Program-made: the position numbers and the translations under genes
Part shown: piece after piece, positions 53,920-62,924 of the stretch
How the letters are laid out: each line of letters opens with the position of its first letter
How positions within the stretch are numbered: the stretch's first letter is position 1
Notes under the pieces: generated by a model
What the model saw: only the letters and a program-made list of their open reading frames with translations
Told to the model about the DNA's origin: nothing
Database searches by the model: none
From: Gemmatimonadota bacterium
GTDB lineage: Bacteria > Latescibacterota > UBA2968 > UBA8231
Assembly (NCBI GenBank): GCA_018660835.1
Contig: JABJJN010000011.1
Span: forward strand, 124,001-188,000
Length of the DNA: 64,000 nucleotides
Direction: 5' to 3'

Positions 53920-55011
53920 TCACAGCGGCGTAGACCTCATGGGATCTTCTTTTGTTTTCCAAATACGACGCGTCGCGCCACGACGAGATTGGATCAATTC
54001 GGCGACGACACTCACCGCGATTTCCTCCGGTGTGTCAGCGCCGAGGTTCAACCCGATCGGCGCACTCACAGTGGCCAGTCGATCTGCGTCGCCACCGCGC
54101 TCGACGATTCTCTTCCAGAGAATCAGCTTCTTTCTCTCACTACCCAGCATGCCGACATAACGAGCGGGCGTTCGAATCGCTTGCTCGACGATGATCTCGT
54201 CATGCTCATGGCCTCTGGTTGCAGCAACGATGTAGGTCTGCCCATCAACTGTCAGACGATCGAAGACACAATCCATTTCCTCGACGCGACAATCAGTGGC
54301 CTCGGGGTGTCGCGCGGCATCGGCAAACATGGGTCGATCGTCGACAACGGTGACGAGAAAGCCGATCGCACTAGCGGCACGACAGATCTGTGCGCCCACA
54401 TGGCCACCGCCAAAGACATACAGAACCGGCGGCGGCGAGAAGGGCTCCAGAAATAGCGCCCCACGTTCTTCGACATCGACGAGACGTGCAAGTTCCCGGC
54501 CAAACATTGGCGCTGCTTCCTGGCGGGCACGTGCATCCAGGTGATCGCTTCCAAGTCCCGGTCCTACGGTCTGCCCATCTTCCCTCAACAACCACCGCCG
54601 CGCCTGTGTGCCGGAATTCAGTTGCGTCACAACAACGGTTGCTAGGCGCAGGGATCGGGCAGCGCACACAGCGGCAAAAATCTCACGACCGGCGGCATTG
54701 GCTGAGATACGTTCAGTGTAGATGGCCACGGTGCCGCCACAGTTCAGCCCGTGCTCGCCGGCTTGCGACTCTGTCATCGTGTAATGAGTCATTTGCGGTG
54801 AACCTGAGTCGAGCACGTCCCGCCCAACCGTGACGATCTCGGCCTCCAGGCAACCGCCACCGATCGTGCCAGTGACCTGCCCGCCGCCGTCGACGAGCAT
54901 TTTTGCTCGATCGCTCATGGGAATAGAGCCAGAACTCTCCACGAGCGAGGCCAATGCCACCGACTCGGTTGACTTCAGCTGCGCCAACTGGGCCAGTACC
55001 TCATCAATCAT
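53920..55011 (-). CDS. XdhC/CoxI-family molybdoenzyme maturation protein
   Basis: 363 aa. N-terminal XdhC domain with SVALASLVESSGSIPMSDRA, KMLVDGGGQVTGTIGGGCLE; C-terminal Rossmann domain VLYVFGGGHVGAQICRAASA ending RYVGMLGSERKK and APIGLNLGADTPEEIAVSV. XdhC proteins bind Moco, help sulfurate it and insert it into xanthine dehydrogenase-type enzymes. 8 bp after the MocA-like gene. No molybdenum hydroxylase subunits are in the window. Confidence 0.94.
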   Translation of the reverse strand: MIDEVLAQLAQLKSTESVALASLVESSGSIPMSDRAKMLVDGGGQVTGTIGGGCLEAEIVTVGRDVLDSGSPQMTHYTMTESQAGEHGLNCGGTVAIYTERISANAAGREIFAAVCAARSLRLATVVVTQLNSGTQARRWLLREDGQTVGPGLGSDHLDARARQEAAPMFGRELARLVDVEERGALFLEPFSPPPVLYVFGGGHVGAQICRAASAIGFLVTVVDDRPMFADAARHPEATDCRVEEMDCVFDRLTVDGQTYIVAATRGHEHDEIIVEQAIRTPARYVGMLGSERKKLILWKRIVERGGDADRLATVSAPIGLNLGADTPEEIAVSVVAELIQSRRGATRRIWKTKEDPMRSTPL

Positions 55012-55018
55012 GTGTAGA

Positions 55019-55642
55019 TCACCCCTTGGGCCCTTCGAGTCGTTTCCATGTATTGTGATAGTCTACAGGTGTGTCCATGTCACGTAGCACTTCCTCACGT
55101 GCTACCTCAATTTCATGCGTCTGTTCGGGGTGGCCACGCACGACGGTCCGCAATCCATCGTTGGTATCAGATGAGAGATCGAGTATCTCGCCGAAGAATG
55201 AACGTGTGATGAAGACCGGATGCCCGCCACGCCCGTGGTACGTAGGTATCACAATGTCGTACGTGTTGGCTGCCTGCAACACCTGTGCGATGCTGGTTCC
55301 TTCGACTTCTGGCTGATCGCCAAGACATAGCAGCACGCCCGTCGCCTGAGCACTCAGAGAGCGAATGCCACTCTGCACGGATGCCAGCATGCCGAGGTCG
55401 ACGTCCGAATTGACTGCAATGTCCGCCCCTCGTCGCGCAGCCAGAGCACCCACCTGGCCTGGCAGATGACCGACAACGACGATGACGCGCTCCACATGGG
55501 GTGCAACATTGCTCACGACACGCTCGATGACGCTCGTGCCCCCCGGTAGCGGCAGTAGTTGCTTTGGACGGCCCATCCGCCGCGATCGACCCGCTGCCAG
55601 TACGACAGCTTCCACATGCTGCAATGTGGACTTCAACTCCAT
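55019..55642 (-). CDS. MocA-like molybdenum cofactor cytidylyltransferase / NTP transferase
   Basis: 207 aa from ATG 55642 (MELKSTLQHVEAVVLAAGRS); the open frame to 55768 overlaps the flavoprotein gene and is not family-like. Nucleotidyltransferase signature VVLAAGRSRRMGRPKQLLPL, then LLCLGDQPEVEGTSI and PTYHGRGGHPVFI. Attaches CMP (MocA) to Moco for XdhC-dependent hydroxylases, which the neighbouring xdhC-like gene supports. It lies downstream of the BaiN-type gene by 43 bp. Confidence 0.9.
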   Translation of the reverse strand: MELKSTLQHVEAVVLAAGRSRRMGRPKQLLPLPGGTSVIERVVSNVAPHVERVIVVVGHLPGQVGALAARRGADIAVNSDVDLGMLASVQSGIRSLSAQATGVLLCLGDQPEVEGTSIAQVLQAANTYDIVIPTYHGRGGHPVFITRSFFGEILDLSSDTNDGLRTVVRGHPEQTHEIEVAREEVLRDMDTPVDYHNTWKRLEGPKG

Positions 55643-55685
55643 GCCCTTCGCATCATGTGGCTGCTTGCTGGCGTCATGAGGGTAA

Positions 55686-56951
55686 TCAGTTGCCGCGCCG
55701 CTCTCCGGCGACACGTCCCGAAGCCCAGGCCCACTGGAAGTTGTAGCCGCCCAAATCACCGTGTACATCCAACACCTCTCCCGCCAAATACAGCCCGGGG
55801 ACCAGATAGGATTCGAGTGTGTGGGGATCTACTTCATCTGTTCGAATCCCACCGATCGTGACTTCAGCATGATCGAAGGAGTGAGCATCGGTGACCATAA
55901 TCGGCCAGTCGGTGAGACGCTGAGCAAGGGCCCAGCAATCCTTCTTCGCGATCTGCGAAACCTTTAACTCCGAACTCAGTCCGAGACAGTCGAGCAACGG
56001 TCTGGCGACCTTGCCGTGAAGCAGACCTGCCAGACTGAGGCCGAGTGGGCGATGCGGGTGTAGTTGCCATCGACACCGCAGCAGTTGTGCGGCCTGTTCC
56101 GCCGTCGACTCAGGTAGCAGACTGACATGGATCTGTTTGGGGCCCGTCGCTAACCATGGAACGATGCGAGCGCTGAGATTGAGAATCGTAAATCCTGAGA
56201 CACCGTAGCGGGTAAACAACAGGTCGTCTGTGTCTTCGATCCACCGCCCGTTCGGCCCCTCAGCAGCGACCTTCGCCCAGAGACGTACGCCTTGCATGCG
56301 GCGGGCGGTCTGATCATCGCTTTCCAGGGGGACCAACCCCGGATACAGCGGCGTCCGCTGGTGTCCGAAGCGTTCGCACAACCCCATACCACTGTCATTT
56401 GCACCCAATTTGGGAACGCTCACACCACCTGTAGACACGATGACGGTCTCAGCCAACCAGACTCTCCCGTCGGTGCACACGACGTCGAATCCACCGCCCT
56501 CACGTGCCCTGAGTTTCTCGGCTCGCGCGGACAGTACCAGTTGCCCACCCAGGACCTGCATCTGATCCAGAAGCAGATCGATGATGGACTGTGCCTGATC
56601 CGAGACCGGAAAAAAGCGGCCCCGTTTCTCAACGCGAGTGACAACGCCGAGGTCGTGGAAGAATCGGAGGGTCTCTTCTACGGTGTACGATGCCAGGACG
56701 GGACGTGGAAATCTTGGTTGGGTACTGTGATAGTGATGCGGTTGATCTGCATCGACGTTCGTGAGGTTGCACCGCCCATTCCCGGAAATGAGGATCTTAC
56801 GGGCTGGGCGCTCTCCCGCCTCCAACACAACGACGCTCTTGGCCCCTCGCTCACAGGCACTGATCGCTGCCATGATACCTGCAGCGCCGGCGCCGATGAT
56901 GAGTGTCTCAACAGCAATCGGTTCAGATTGAGTCATTCGGTTCACGCTCAA
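55686..56951 (-). CDS. HI0933/BaiN-family FAD-dependent oxidoreductase
   Basis: 421 aa flavoprotein. FAD-binding GAGAAGIMAAISACERGAKS, the family hallmark ARKILISGNGRCNLTNVD, ETVIVSTGGVSVPKLGANDS, TRYGVSGFTILNLSA and C-terminal GLYLAGEVLDVHGDLGGYNF with AWASGRVAG. Family members include the BaiN dehydrogenase-like protein and many of unknown role. First gene of a minus-strand set with MocA-like and XdhC-like genes. Confidence 0.94.
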   Translation of the reverse strand: MSVNRMTQSEPIAVETLIIGAGAAGIMAAISACERGAKSVVVLEAGERPARKILISGNGRCNLTNVDADQPHHYHSTQPRFPRPVLASYTVEETLRFFHDLGVVTRVEKRGRFFPVSDQAQSIIDLLLDQMQVLGGQLVLSARAEKLRAREGGGFDVVCTDGRVWLAETVIVSTGGVSVPKLGANDSGMGLCERFGHQRTPLYPGLVPLESDDQTARRMQGVRLWAKVAAEGPNGRWIEDTDDLLFTRYGVSGFTILNLSARIVPWLATGPKQIHVSLLPESTAEQAAQLLRCRWQLHPHRPLGLSLAGLLHGKVARPLLDCLGLSSELKVSQIAKKDCWALAQRLTDWPIMVTDAHSFDHAEVTIGGIRTDEVDPHTLESYLVPGLYLAGEVLDVHGDLGGYNFQWAWASGRVAGERRGN

Positions 56952-57087
56952 GAAGATAGGGCGTCTGTTCTATGGTGTGGAGTGACCCCTCGCATCTTGA
57001 CACCTCTCTGAGCAGACTCTACCTTCCCCCGTCTCTATGAACCCGTCATATCGCCTGCCCAAATACCCCCTTTAGGAAGCTTCATCC

Positions 57088-59907
57088 ATGACCATCGACG
57101 TCAGCGAGGAGACAGCGAACATGGCTCCCGCTGGCCCGGAAACCACAACCGGGCCCACCATCGAGGACCTGATTCCCGTCGATGGATTCGCCACCTGGCA
57201 AGCAACCTTCGCTGATGGACTGTCTGGCACGGCCCAGGCTGATGACCTAGCGATCCGAGTCACGATCACCGGAGCTGGAAGTCTCAGGCTTGCCCCCGAG
57301 ACCCCCGTTGCCCTGCCACAGGGTTCGCAGGTGGTTCAGCTACTTGTTGAACTGCCGACCAGCGAAGCCGATGCAGAGGCAGAAGCCTCTTTGTCGCGTG
57401 AACTCGTCGTTCTCCTGGCTGGCGGCGCTGAGGTTGTCGCTGGCCCCCTCGACTTCCACGGAACTCACCTGCTTCGAGCTCAGTTGCCAACAGGTGCAAC
57501 CCTCGCCGGGATCGAGTTGCGCGGCCTCTTCGCCCGTGAAGCCGTCGATGTCACGGCACGAGCACTGAGTTTCGAACGTTCCCTGTCTCTGGCGGAAGTC
57601 GACGTGGCGAATTCGCCCTATGGCCCGGCGCCGAGCATGCAACCTGCTTGCGACGAGGAGGTCACGACCAGCGTTAGCAAAGACGGGATCTCCTTCGTCC
57701 TGGAATCACGCTCTCTGTCAGCCGTCGTCCGCTACGTGTATACACCAATCGACGGCAATCTGTCGGACATTGAAATCGAGATCAACAATGCGGATGCCAT
57801 CAAGCTCTCTGAGGGTGGCGGTGTCACCATCGACATGGATGGCCAGGAATGGTCAGCAGACGACGATGAGATTGAACGCCACTTTGTCTCGTGCGAGCTC
57901 GTTGGCGAGCAGATCGAGGCCCGCTGGCAGTGGCGTCGCGGTAGTGAGTTGGCAGATTTCATGTATCGCATCGCCGTCAGCGGTAAATCGCTCTTGGTCG
58001 AAATCGAAGGCGGTAGTGGTCGGGCAGCGGGAGTTGAACTTGGCTACGTAGTGGGGGCTATCCACCCACGGATGATCCGACTCCCCTATTTCAACATCGG
58101 CGATGCGCAGCCCCAGATTTTGAGCACGTCCGGTGTGTTTATCTCTAGCTATCTCGACTGGTTCGCCTCCCGTGCCAGTTCCTTGCATGGTGCGCCGCGA
58201 CAACCAGATGAGTTGATGCACCTGAACGGTGGTTGCCGCTATCAGGCAGCTTCAGACGGACGTCGGCGAAATCTTAAAGAGCGCTGGGTCCTGACCGTGT
58301 CACGGCGCTTTGAAGAAGTCCTACCGACGCTTCCCGAACCGACAACAGCCCTGCCCGCAGTGGCCGATTCGCAGCGCATCTACTGCGAACTACCCGAGAT
58401 GGAGGCGGGCGAAGAGGCCTATATCGAAGCCTACGAGCGCCTCCGGATGTTTCGCCAGCTGGGGATGGACGACTTGGTAGTGTTGCATCCAGACTCCACT
58501 TGGGATGACGGCCATGGTGGCACACCTGCCCTCGAGCCTCAGGGCGCCCCCGCCAAGGGCGGTGACGACGCCTTTCGAGAATATCTCGATGCCATTGGCG
58601 ATCTGAAGCTTCCTTTCGCCTTGTCTCACGGATTCCGCGACATCTCCCCTCTCGACAGTTCCTGGGCCACGGGTCATGCAGGCATGGATGCGCAGGGCGG
58701 ACTCATTTCAACCGGTCCAGGGCGCTTTCAACTGAAATCACGTAGTATCGCCGCCCTGGCTGCGACGAGCCTGCGTCACGTGCAGGAACAGTATTCGCCT
58801 AACGCCATCTACCTTCGACACATGGCTGCAGAGCCACCGTGGACACGCGTGGATAGCGATGCCCGCCTTGGCGACGAAGCTTGCAGTTATCTGCACACCC
58901 TTCAAGCTGAGCAGGCCCTGCTTGCCTCACTGCGTGACGAAGAAGATGCCCACGTCGTGGTGGATGGTGGACACCATTGGATGCATCGCGGCCTATTGAA
59001 AACTGTCATCGCCCGCTTAGGCGGTGAGTCCCCGAGCACACAGCCTCTGGTCGTTGACTTTCCCTTGCGTCACATGGATCGCCAGCAAGTAAACATTGGT
59101 CTTGGCAGCCCTGAGGACTTCCTTGGCACTGATGTGCCGGAGGGAGCCCGAGACTCAAGGAGCCCGGCCTTCGACCGCTACCTGGCCACAACCGTCGCCT
59201 TTGGCAACGCAGGCTTGGTCCCAGACCTGGTTCGCTGGGGATTGCCAGCCGTTGCGAAGGTCTACTACATGCTTCGCCACCTGCAGACTTTCTATCTTGG
59301 CGTCCAGGTGGAGTCCATCCACTACCAACGTGGTGGCAATCTGCTGGAAACGACGGAAGCACTTGTAGCTGGTGCGCACGAACTGAGTCAGGTTCGCGTC
59401 GTTTATGCCAATGGCCTGCACGTCTACATCAATGGCGCCGTGGAAGAGTCGTGGGAGATCAGCCTCGACGAAGACACGACCTATGTGTTGCCACCCGCAT
59501 CATTTCTGGCCCATGGCCCTGACGGCCTGCTCGTCTATTCAGCTGACGCTGGGCAAGGTCGGATCGATTTTGTGCAGTGTGACGACTACCTCTACTGCGA
59601 CACACGTGGAGAGCGTCTTAATGTCGGGCCCATTACCGTCCGTGGTGCAGCTGTCGTGACAACCCACGATTGGCAGATCGACGTGTATCCTATCGATACG
59701 ACTGAGCCGATTGAGTTGGAACCTGCCACGATCTGGCCTGACCGCAGACTGCCACCATTGCGAGTACTCGCCTTCCGTGATGATGCAGACGAGCCAGATG
59801 TCGAATCTGCGTCCGTCTCCGGTTCGACCATTTCCCTGCGTCCGCAGGATGATGTCTATCGCTATCGAATCACACTTCCCGAGTGGATGGTCGAGCCCGG
59901 AAACTGA
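57088..59907 (+). CDS. Large glycosidase-like protein of unknown function
   Basis: 939 aa, no signal peptide or membrane helix. Residues 1-400 are beta-rich (carbohydrate-binding or super-sandwich-like). About 420-800 has an alternating alpha/beta pattern like a TIM barrel, with acidic/aromatic strand ends (DLVVLHPDSTWDDGHGG, PFALSHGFRDISPLD, NAIYLRHMAAEPPW, AHVVVDGGHHWMHRG). The C-terminal part (VVYANGLHVYINGAVEESWE, TTYVLPPASFLAHGPDGLLV) resembles beta domains closing some DUF5696/GH101-like enzymes. Role is inferred from pattern only. Starts the plus-strand run to hemE. Confidence 0.5.
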   Translation: MTIDVSEETANMAPAGPETTTGPTIEDLIPVDGFATWQATFADGLSGTAQADDLAIRVTITGAGSLRLAPETPVALPQGSQVVQLLVELPTSEADAEAEASLSRELVVLLAGGAEVVAGPLDFHGTHLLRAQLPTGATLAGIELRGLFAREAVDVTARALSFERSLSLAEVDVANSPYGPAPSMQPACDEEVTTSVSKDGISFVLESRSLSAVVRYVYTPIDGNLSDIEIEINNADAIKLSEGGGVTIDMDGQEWSADDDEIERHFVSCELVGEQIEARWQWRRGSELADFMYRIAVSGKSLLVEIEGGSGRAAGVELGYVVGAIHPRMIRLPYFNIGDAQPQILSTSGVFISSYLDWFASRASSLHGAPRQPDELMHLNGGCRYQAASDGRRRNLKERWVLTVSRRFEEVLPTLPEPTTALPAVADSQRIYCELPEMEAGEEAYIEAYERLRMFRQLGMDDLVVLHPDSTWDDGHGGTPALEPQGAPAKGGDDAFREYLDAIGDLKLPFALSHGFRDISPLDSSWATGHAGMDAQGGLISTGPGRFQLKSRSIAALAATSLRHVQEQYSPNAIYLRHMAAEPPWTRVDSDARLGDEACSYLHTLQAEQALLASLRDEEDAHVVVDGGHHWMHRGLLKTVIARLGGESPSTQPLVVDFPLRHMDRQQVNIGLGSPEDFLGTDVPEGARDSRSPAFDRYLATTVAFGNAGLVPDLVRWGLPAVAKVYYMLRHLQTFYLGVQVESIHYQRGGNLLETTEALVAGAHELSQVRVVYANGLHVYINGAVEESWEISLDEDTTYVLPPASFLAHGPDGLLVYSADAGQGRIDFVQCDDYLYCDTRGERLNVGPITVRGAAVVTTHDWQIDVYPIDTTEPIELEPATIWPDRRLPPLRVLAFRDDADEPDVESASVSGSTISLRPQDDVYRYRITLPEWMVEPGN

Positions 59908-59916
59908 GATCAGATT

Positions 59917-61128
59917 GTGACCCCGCCGGCACTCTCATCTGAAACTGACGTCGCGACGCTGACAGAGCGAGTGCATGAACTTGCCCAACGGATCACACAT
60001 CTGGGTGATCAGGGCGAGGATGCTGAGATCGTTGAAGACATCGACACATCTCACGCGCTGGCACTATCGATTAAGCCCTATGTCGATCGCCTGATCTCTC
60101 TGCAACATCTGATGAATCCCGTCGGCGGCGTCATTGAAAAACGGGAGCAGATCCAGGAATTGCAGGAAGAGTTGGCCGAAGACATCGCCCTCATCGAACA
60201 CGCTACGACCGACCTTGATGAGGTCGACCCAAGTCTCCTGCAGGATCTGCAGACGGAGATTGCTGCCGCCAAGCGTGATCGCCGCATCGAATTCACCGAT
60301 GATGCTGTAGCAGACGAAGATGCAGACGAAGACTCATCCGCTGAAGCCGACTCGACGGCACTGCAGGAGCGCAGTACGGAGGATCGCCTTCGGGCCATCT
60401 TCGGCGCCAGATTTATCGACACCGAGCGACTGGGCGAGATGCTCGGAGGACAACTCTCCGATGAAGAACTCGCCAACGCCCGCGGCAGCCTGGAGCAGGC
60501 ATGGCAGCGGCTCGTGTCCCTGCCCCAGATGCGGCAGCAGGTCACGGAGGGCCGCCTCAAGTCTCTACGGCGAGCCTTTTCCGAATATGCCCTGGTTTAC
60601 CGCACGACGACACTTCCGGATGGCTCCCCCTGTCACCTGGCCGGTTTGCGCGACTCCCTTTCGGGGCGATTCGTCCAGTCCTCCGAGCGCAGTCTCTGGT
60701 ATTCGAAACTCGGCTTTTACCGCGAAGCGATTGCAAACGGGCACTGGGCTCTCGTTGACAGCCAATATCTCAACTGCACCTTCAAGCGGCCCAAGATTCG
60801 CCTCATGATGTATGCGCGCGCAAATGAACTGCCGCCGGGCATCGTCCGCCAGAAGTCTCTCGTTGAGGACATCTACGACAGACTGATCTGTGATAGCGCC
60901 CTGGAGCGAGAGTTTTTCGCCAATTGCCACAGCCTGACACGTACGGTCTACCAGATGTCAGGGGATGACAGCAAAAAGCAGGTCTATGTGTACTACCTTG
61001 ATGGCATGATTCGCCTTACTGGCAAGCGCGGAATTCCCCACTGGCGACCGAGCAAACCTCGCTGGCCTGGTGTGCTCCCATCGCTCGCTTTATCAGATTC
61101 GCCCGCTGCTGACGTAGTTGATGGTTGA
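59917..61128 (+). CDS. Coiled-coil protein with C-terminal domain shared with the next gene
   Basis: 403 aa, GTG start at 59917, 9 bp after the previous stop. N-terminal half is coiled coil (EKREQIQELQEELAEDIALI). The C-terminal half (about 155-390) is globular: LRAIFGARFIDTERLGEML, an internal GHWALVDSQYLN, and ELPPGIVRQKSLVEDIYDRL. The same order and key residues occur in the downstream 599-aa protein, so the two are divergent paralogues. No signal peptide. Function unknown; the coupling to a sister gene and the glycosidase-like gene suggests a shared role. Confidence 0.75.
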   Translation: MTPPALSSETDVATLTERVHELAQRITHLGDQGEDAEIVEDIDTSHALALSIKPYVDRLISLQHLMNPVGGVIEKREQIQELQEELAEDIALIEHATTDLDEVDPSLLQDLQTEIAAAKRDRRIEFTDDAVADEDADEDSSAEADSTALQERSTEDRLRAIFGARFIDTERLGEMLGGQLSDEELANARGSLEQAWQRLVSLPQMRQQVTEGRLKSLRRAFSEYALVYRTTTLPDGSPCHLAGLRDSLSGRFVQSSERSLWYSKLGFYREAIANGHWALVDSQYLNCTFKRPKIRLMMYARANELPPGIVRQKSLVEDIYDRLICDSALEREFFANCHSLTRTVYQMSGDDSKKQVYVYYLDGMIRLTGKRGIPHWRPSKPRWPGVLPSLALSDSPAADVVDG

Positions 61129-62924
61129 AAAGTGGTGATCGGTTGAGTAGAATGGAGCAGGGACATGGTACGCAAGTGCCTGACTCTGCAACCCTTATCA
61201 ACGATACCCCAGGTACTGACTTGGATCAGATCGCCCAACAATTGCGTGCCGAAATCGAATCGCTGGAAGACCATATCCAGCGGACGACGGACCGTTTCTT
61301 GGCAACCCAATGGGCGAGTGAGTTGATCGATCCCTTCGAACAACTCGAGGACGATCTCGACACGGACGCTCTGCGCGAGGCAGTCCAGGCGATGTATGTC
61401 GCCCGCGCCCGCTTCAAGGTCAACGGTCACCTTGCCGAGCGCATTGATGCCATTCTTGAGCGCCACGACTCCCTTATCGAGAAATTTTCGGTCGAGGACA
61501 CGACGGCCTACGACGATGTCATCCATGAAACACCTGAGCCGTTACCTCATGGTACGGATGGTCTGTTTGAGGATGATGAAGAGGATTCGGCCTCTACAGC
61601 CATTGAGTTTGGCCTCGACGATGCGCCCACCGAGTCTGGGCAGATTCTTTTCTCGGGCGACGATGAGGTCGCCCCAGACAACCCGGTCACTTTCTCAGGC
61701 AACGACGAAGTTGAACCAGATCATCTCGCCAGTTTCTCTGGTGCAGAAGACATAGAAGAATCAAGTCTGTCTGTAGACTTCGTTGGTGCCAACGATGTGG
61801 ATGAAGGCGACGTGGCGATCACCTTTTCTGGCGATGAAGAAAGTGGCGGGGAATCTGGAGACATCGTGACCTTCTCCGGTGATGACCTGGAGTCCTCGTC
61901 GCCGACGGCTGACTTTGGACAGGATGAGGAAGTAGAAGGACCCCATGTGACATTTGGGGCCGATAGCGAAGACGAGACCATCCCGCCAGCAGAGCTGTTT
62001 GACATGCCCGGTAACAGTGACACGAGCAAGGTCGACGTCACATTTGAGGGCTCTGAATCTACCGCGGCAGACTCGGAGGGGCTTTTCGACGCCTCACACG
62101 ACAGCGTATCAGCGCCTGGAAATGCGCCGGCCGCTGGTGCAAATGACCTCTTCGAGTCCTCCTCCAATGGCGCCTCGACCAGAGAGGCAAGTGCGAACGC
62201 TGGCCCAGCGCAAGACAAACGCAGGGCGGCTGCACAGCGTGAGAAGCAGAAGGCTGAAGAAGAAGAGTTGTTCGCCATCTTCTCCCACAAGGTCAGCCTG
62301 GACGATCTGCAAGCGGCCCTGGATATCACCATTCCACCAGAAGATGTCCGAAGCCTTGAGAATCAGCTCCGAGCCCGCCTTTCTGATCGTGTAGTAAATG
62401 CTCTACGTTCAACAAAGGTTGCGTCGGGGCAATACATCCTGCTGCCACGTATCCCCCGTTTCGTCGACAATGGCACAGTGGTCCCCTGCACGGTGAAGAA
62501 TCTAGCCCGGCGTTTTCATCAGCGTTTTGGCGACATTCGAGATTTGATGCGGTATCGCAACGACCCGATGATGACCTCCGAAATTCCGGAACCGGGTTGG
62601 GCTCTGATTACTCCGGAATCTCCGCGCGAGAGTCTGGGCAAGAACTACATGGAGCAAAATCAATATCTCCGCTACCTGGCTACATCGCTGACCATCCCCT
62701 CACATCTGCTGCGCCGTCGCACGTTGGTCGAGGGGATCTACGACCTCATCGTCGGACAGATGGTCCTGGGAAAACAGTTGCAAAAGCAGAGCCTCGACTG
62801 GACGACCTCCTCCCCGGCCAAGAACGATTTCGTGTGTGTCTATCATGCACCTGAGGGAATCAGGGTGAGGGACCTGTCCAGAACAACCCACCATCCCTCA
62901 CTGGGAGTCTGTCCCAACTGGTGA
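61125..62924 (+). CDS. Acidic-repeat protein paralogous to the preceding gene
   Basis: 599 aa. TTG 61125 is nested in the previous stop (TTGA); ATG 61152 is the alternative. Residues 30-125 are coiled coil (QLRAEIESLEDHIQRTTDRF). Residues 160-317 are a very acidic region of about ten degenerate 13-15-residue units built on (V/I)TFSGDDE. Then a Lys/Ala/Glu helix and the C-terminal domain (about 380-590) shared with the upstream gene: ELFAIFSHKVSLDDLQAAL, GWALITPESP and TIPSHLLRRRTLVEGIYDLI. Its stop overlaps the hemE start (GTGA). Function unknown. Confidence 0.75.
   Translation: MKSGDRLSRMEQGHGTQVPDSATLINDTPGTDLDQIAQQLRAEIESLEDHIQRTTDRFLATQWASELIDPFEQLEDDLDTDALREAVQAMYVARARFKVNGHLAERIDAILERHDSLIEKFSVEDTTAYDDVIHETPEPLPHGTDGLFEDDEEDSASTAIEFGLDDAPTESGQILFSGDDEVAPDNPVTFSGNDEVEPDHLASFSGAEDIEESSLSVDFVGANDVDEGDVAITFSGDEESGGESGDIVTFSGDDLESSSPTADFGQDEEVEGPHVTFGADSEDETIPPAELFDMPGNSDTSKVDVTFEGSESTAADSEGLFDASHDSVSAPGNAPAAGANDLFESSSNGASTREASANAGPAQDKRRAAAQREKQKAEEEELFAIFSHKVSLDDLQAALDITIPPEDVRSLENQLRARLSDRVVNALRSTKVASGQYILLPRIPRFVDNGTVVPCTVKNLARRFHQRFGDIRDLMRYRNDPMMTSEIPEPGWALITPESPRESLGKNYMEQNQYLRYLATSLTIPSHLLRRRTLVEGIYDLIVGQMVLGKQLQKQSLDWTTSSPAKNDFVCVYHAPEGIRVRDLSRTTHHPSLGVCPNW
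61602..62076 (+). repeat. Degenerate acidic protein repeats, about ten units
   Basis: Units such as ILFSGDDEVAPDNP, VTFSGNDEVEPDH, ITFSGDEESGGESGD, VTFSGDDLESSSPT and VTFGADSEDETIPP recur every 13-20 residues. They diverge at DNA level, so this is an old coding repeat rather than a recent satellite. Confidence 0.8.
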
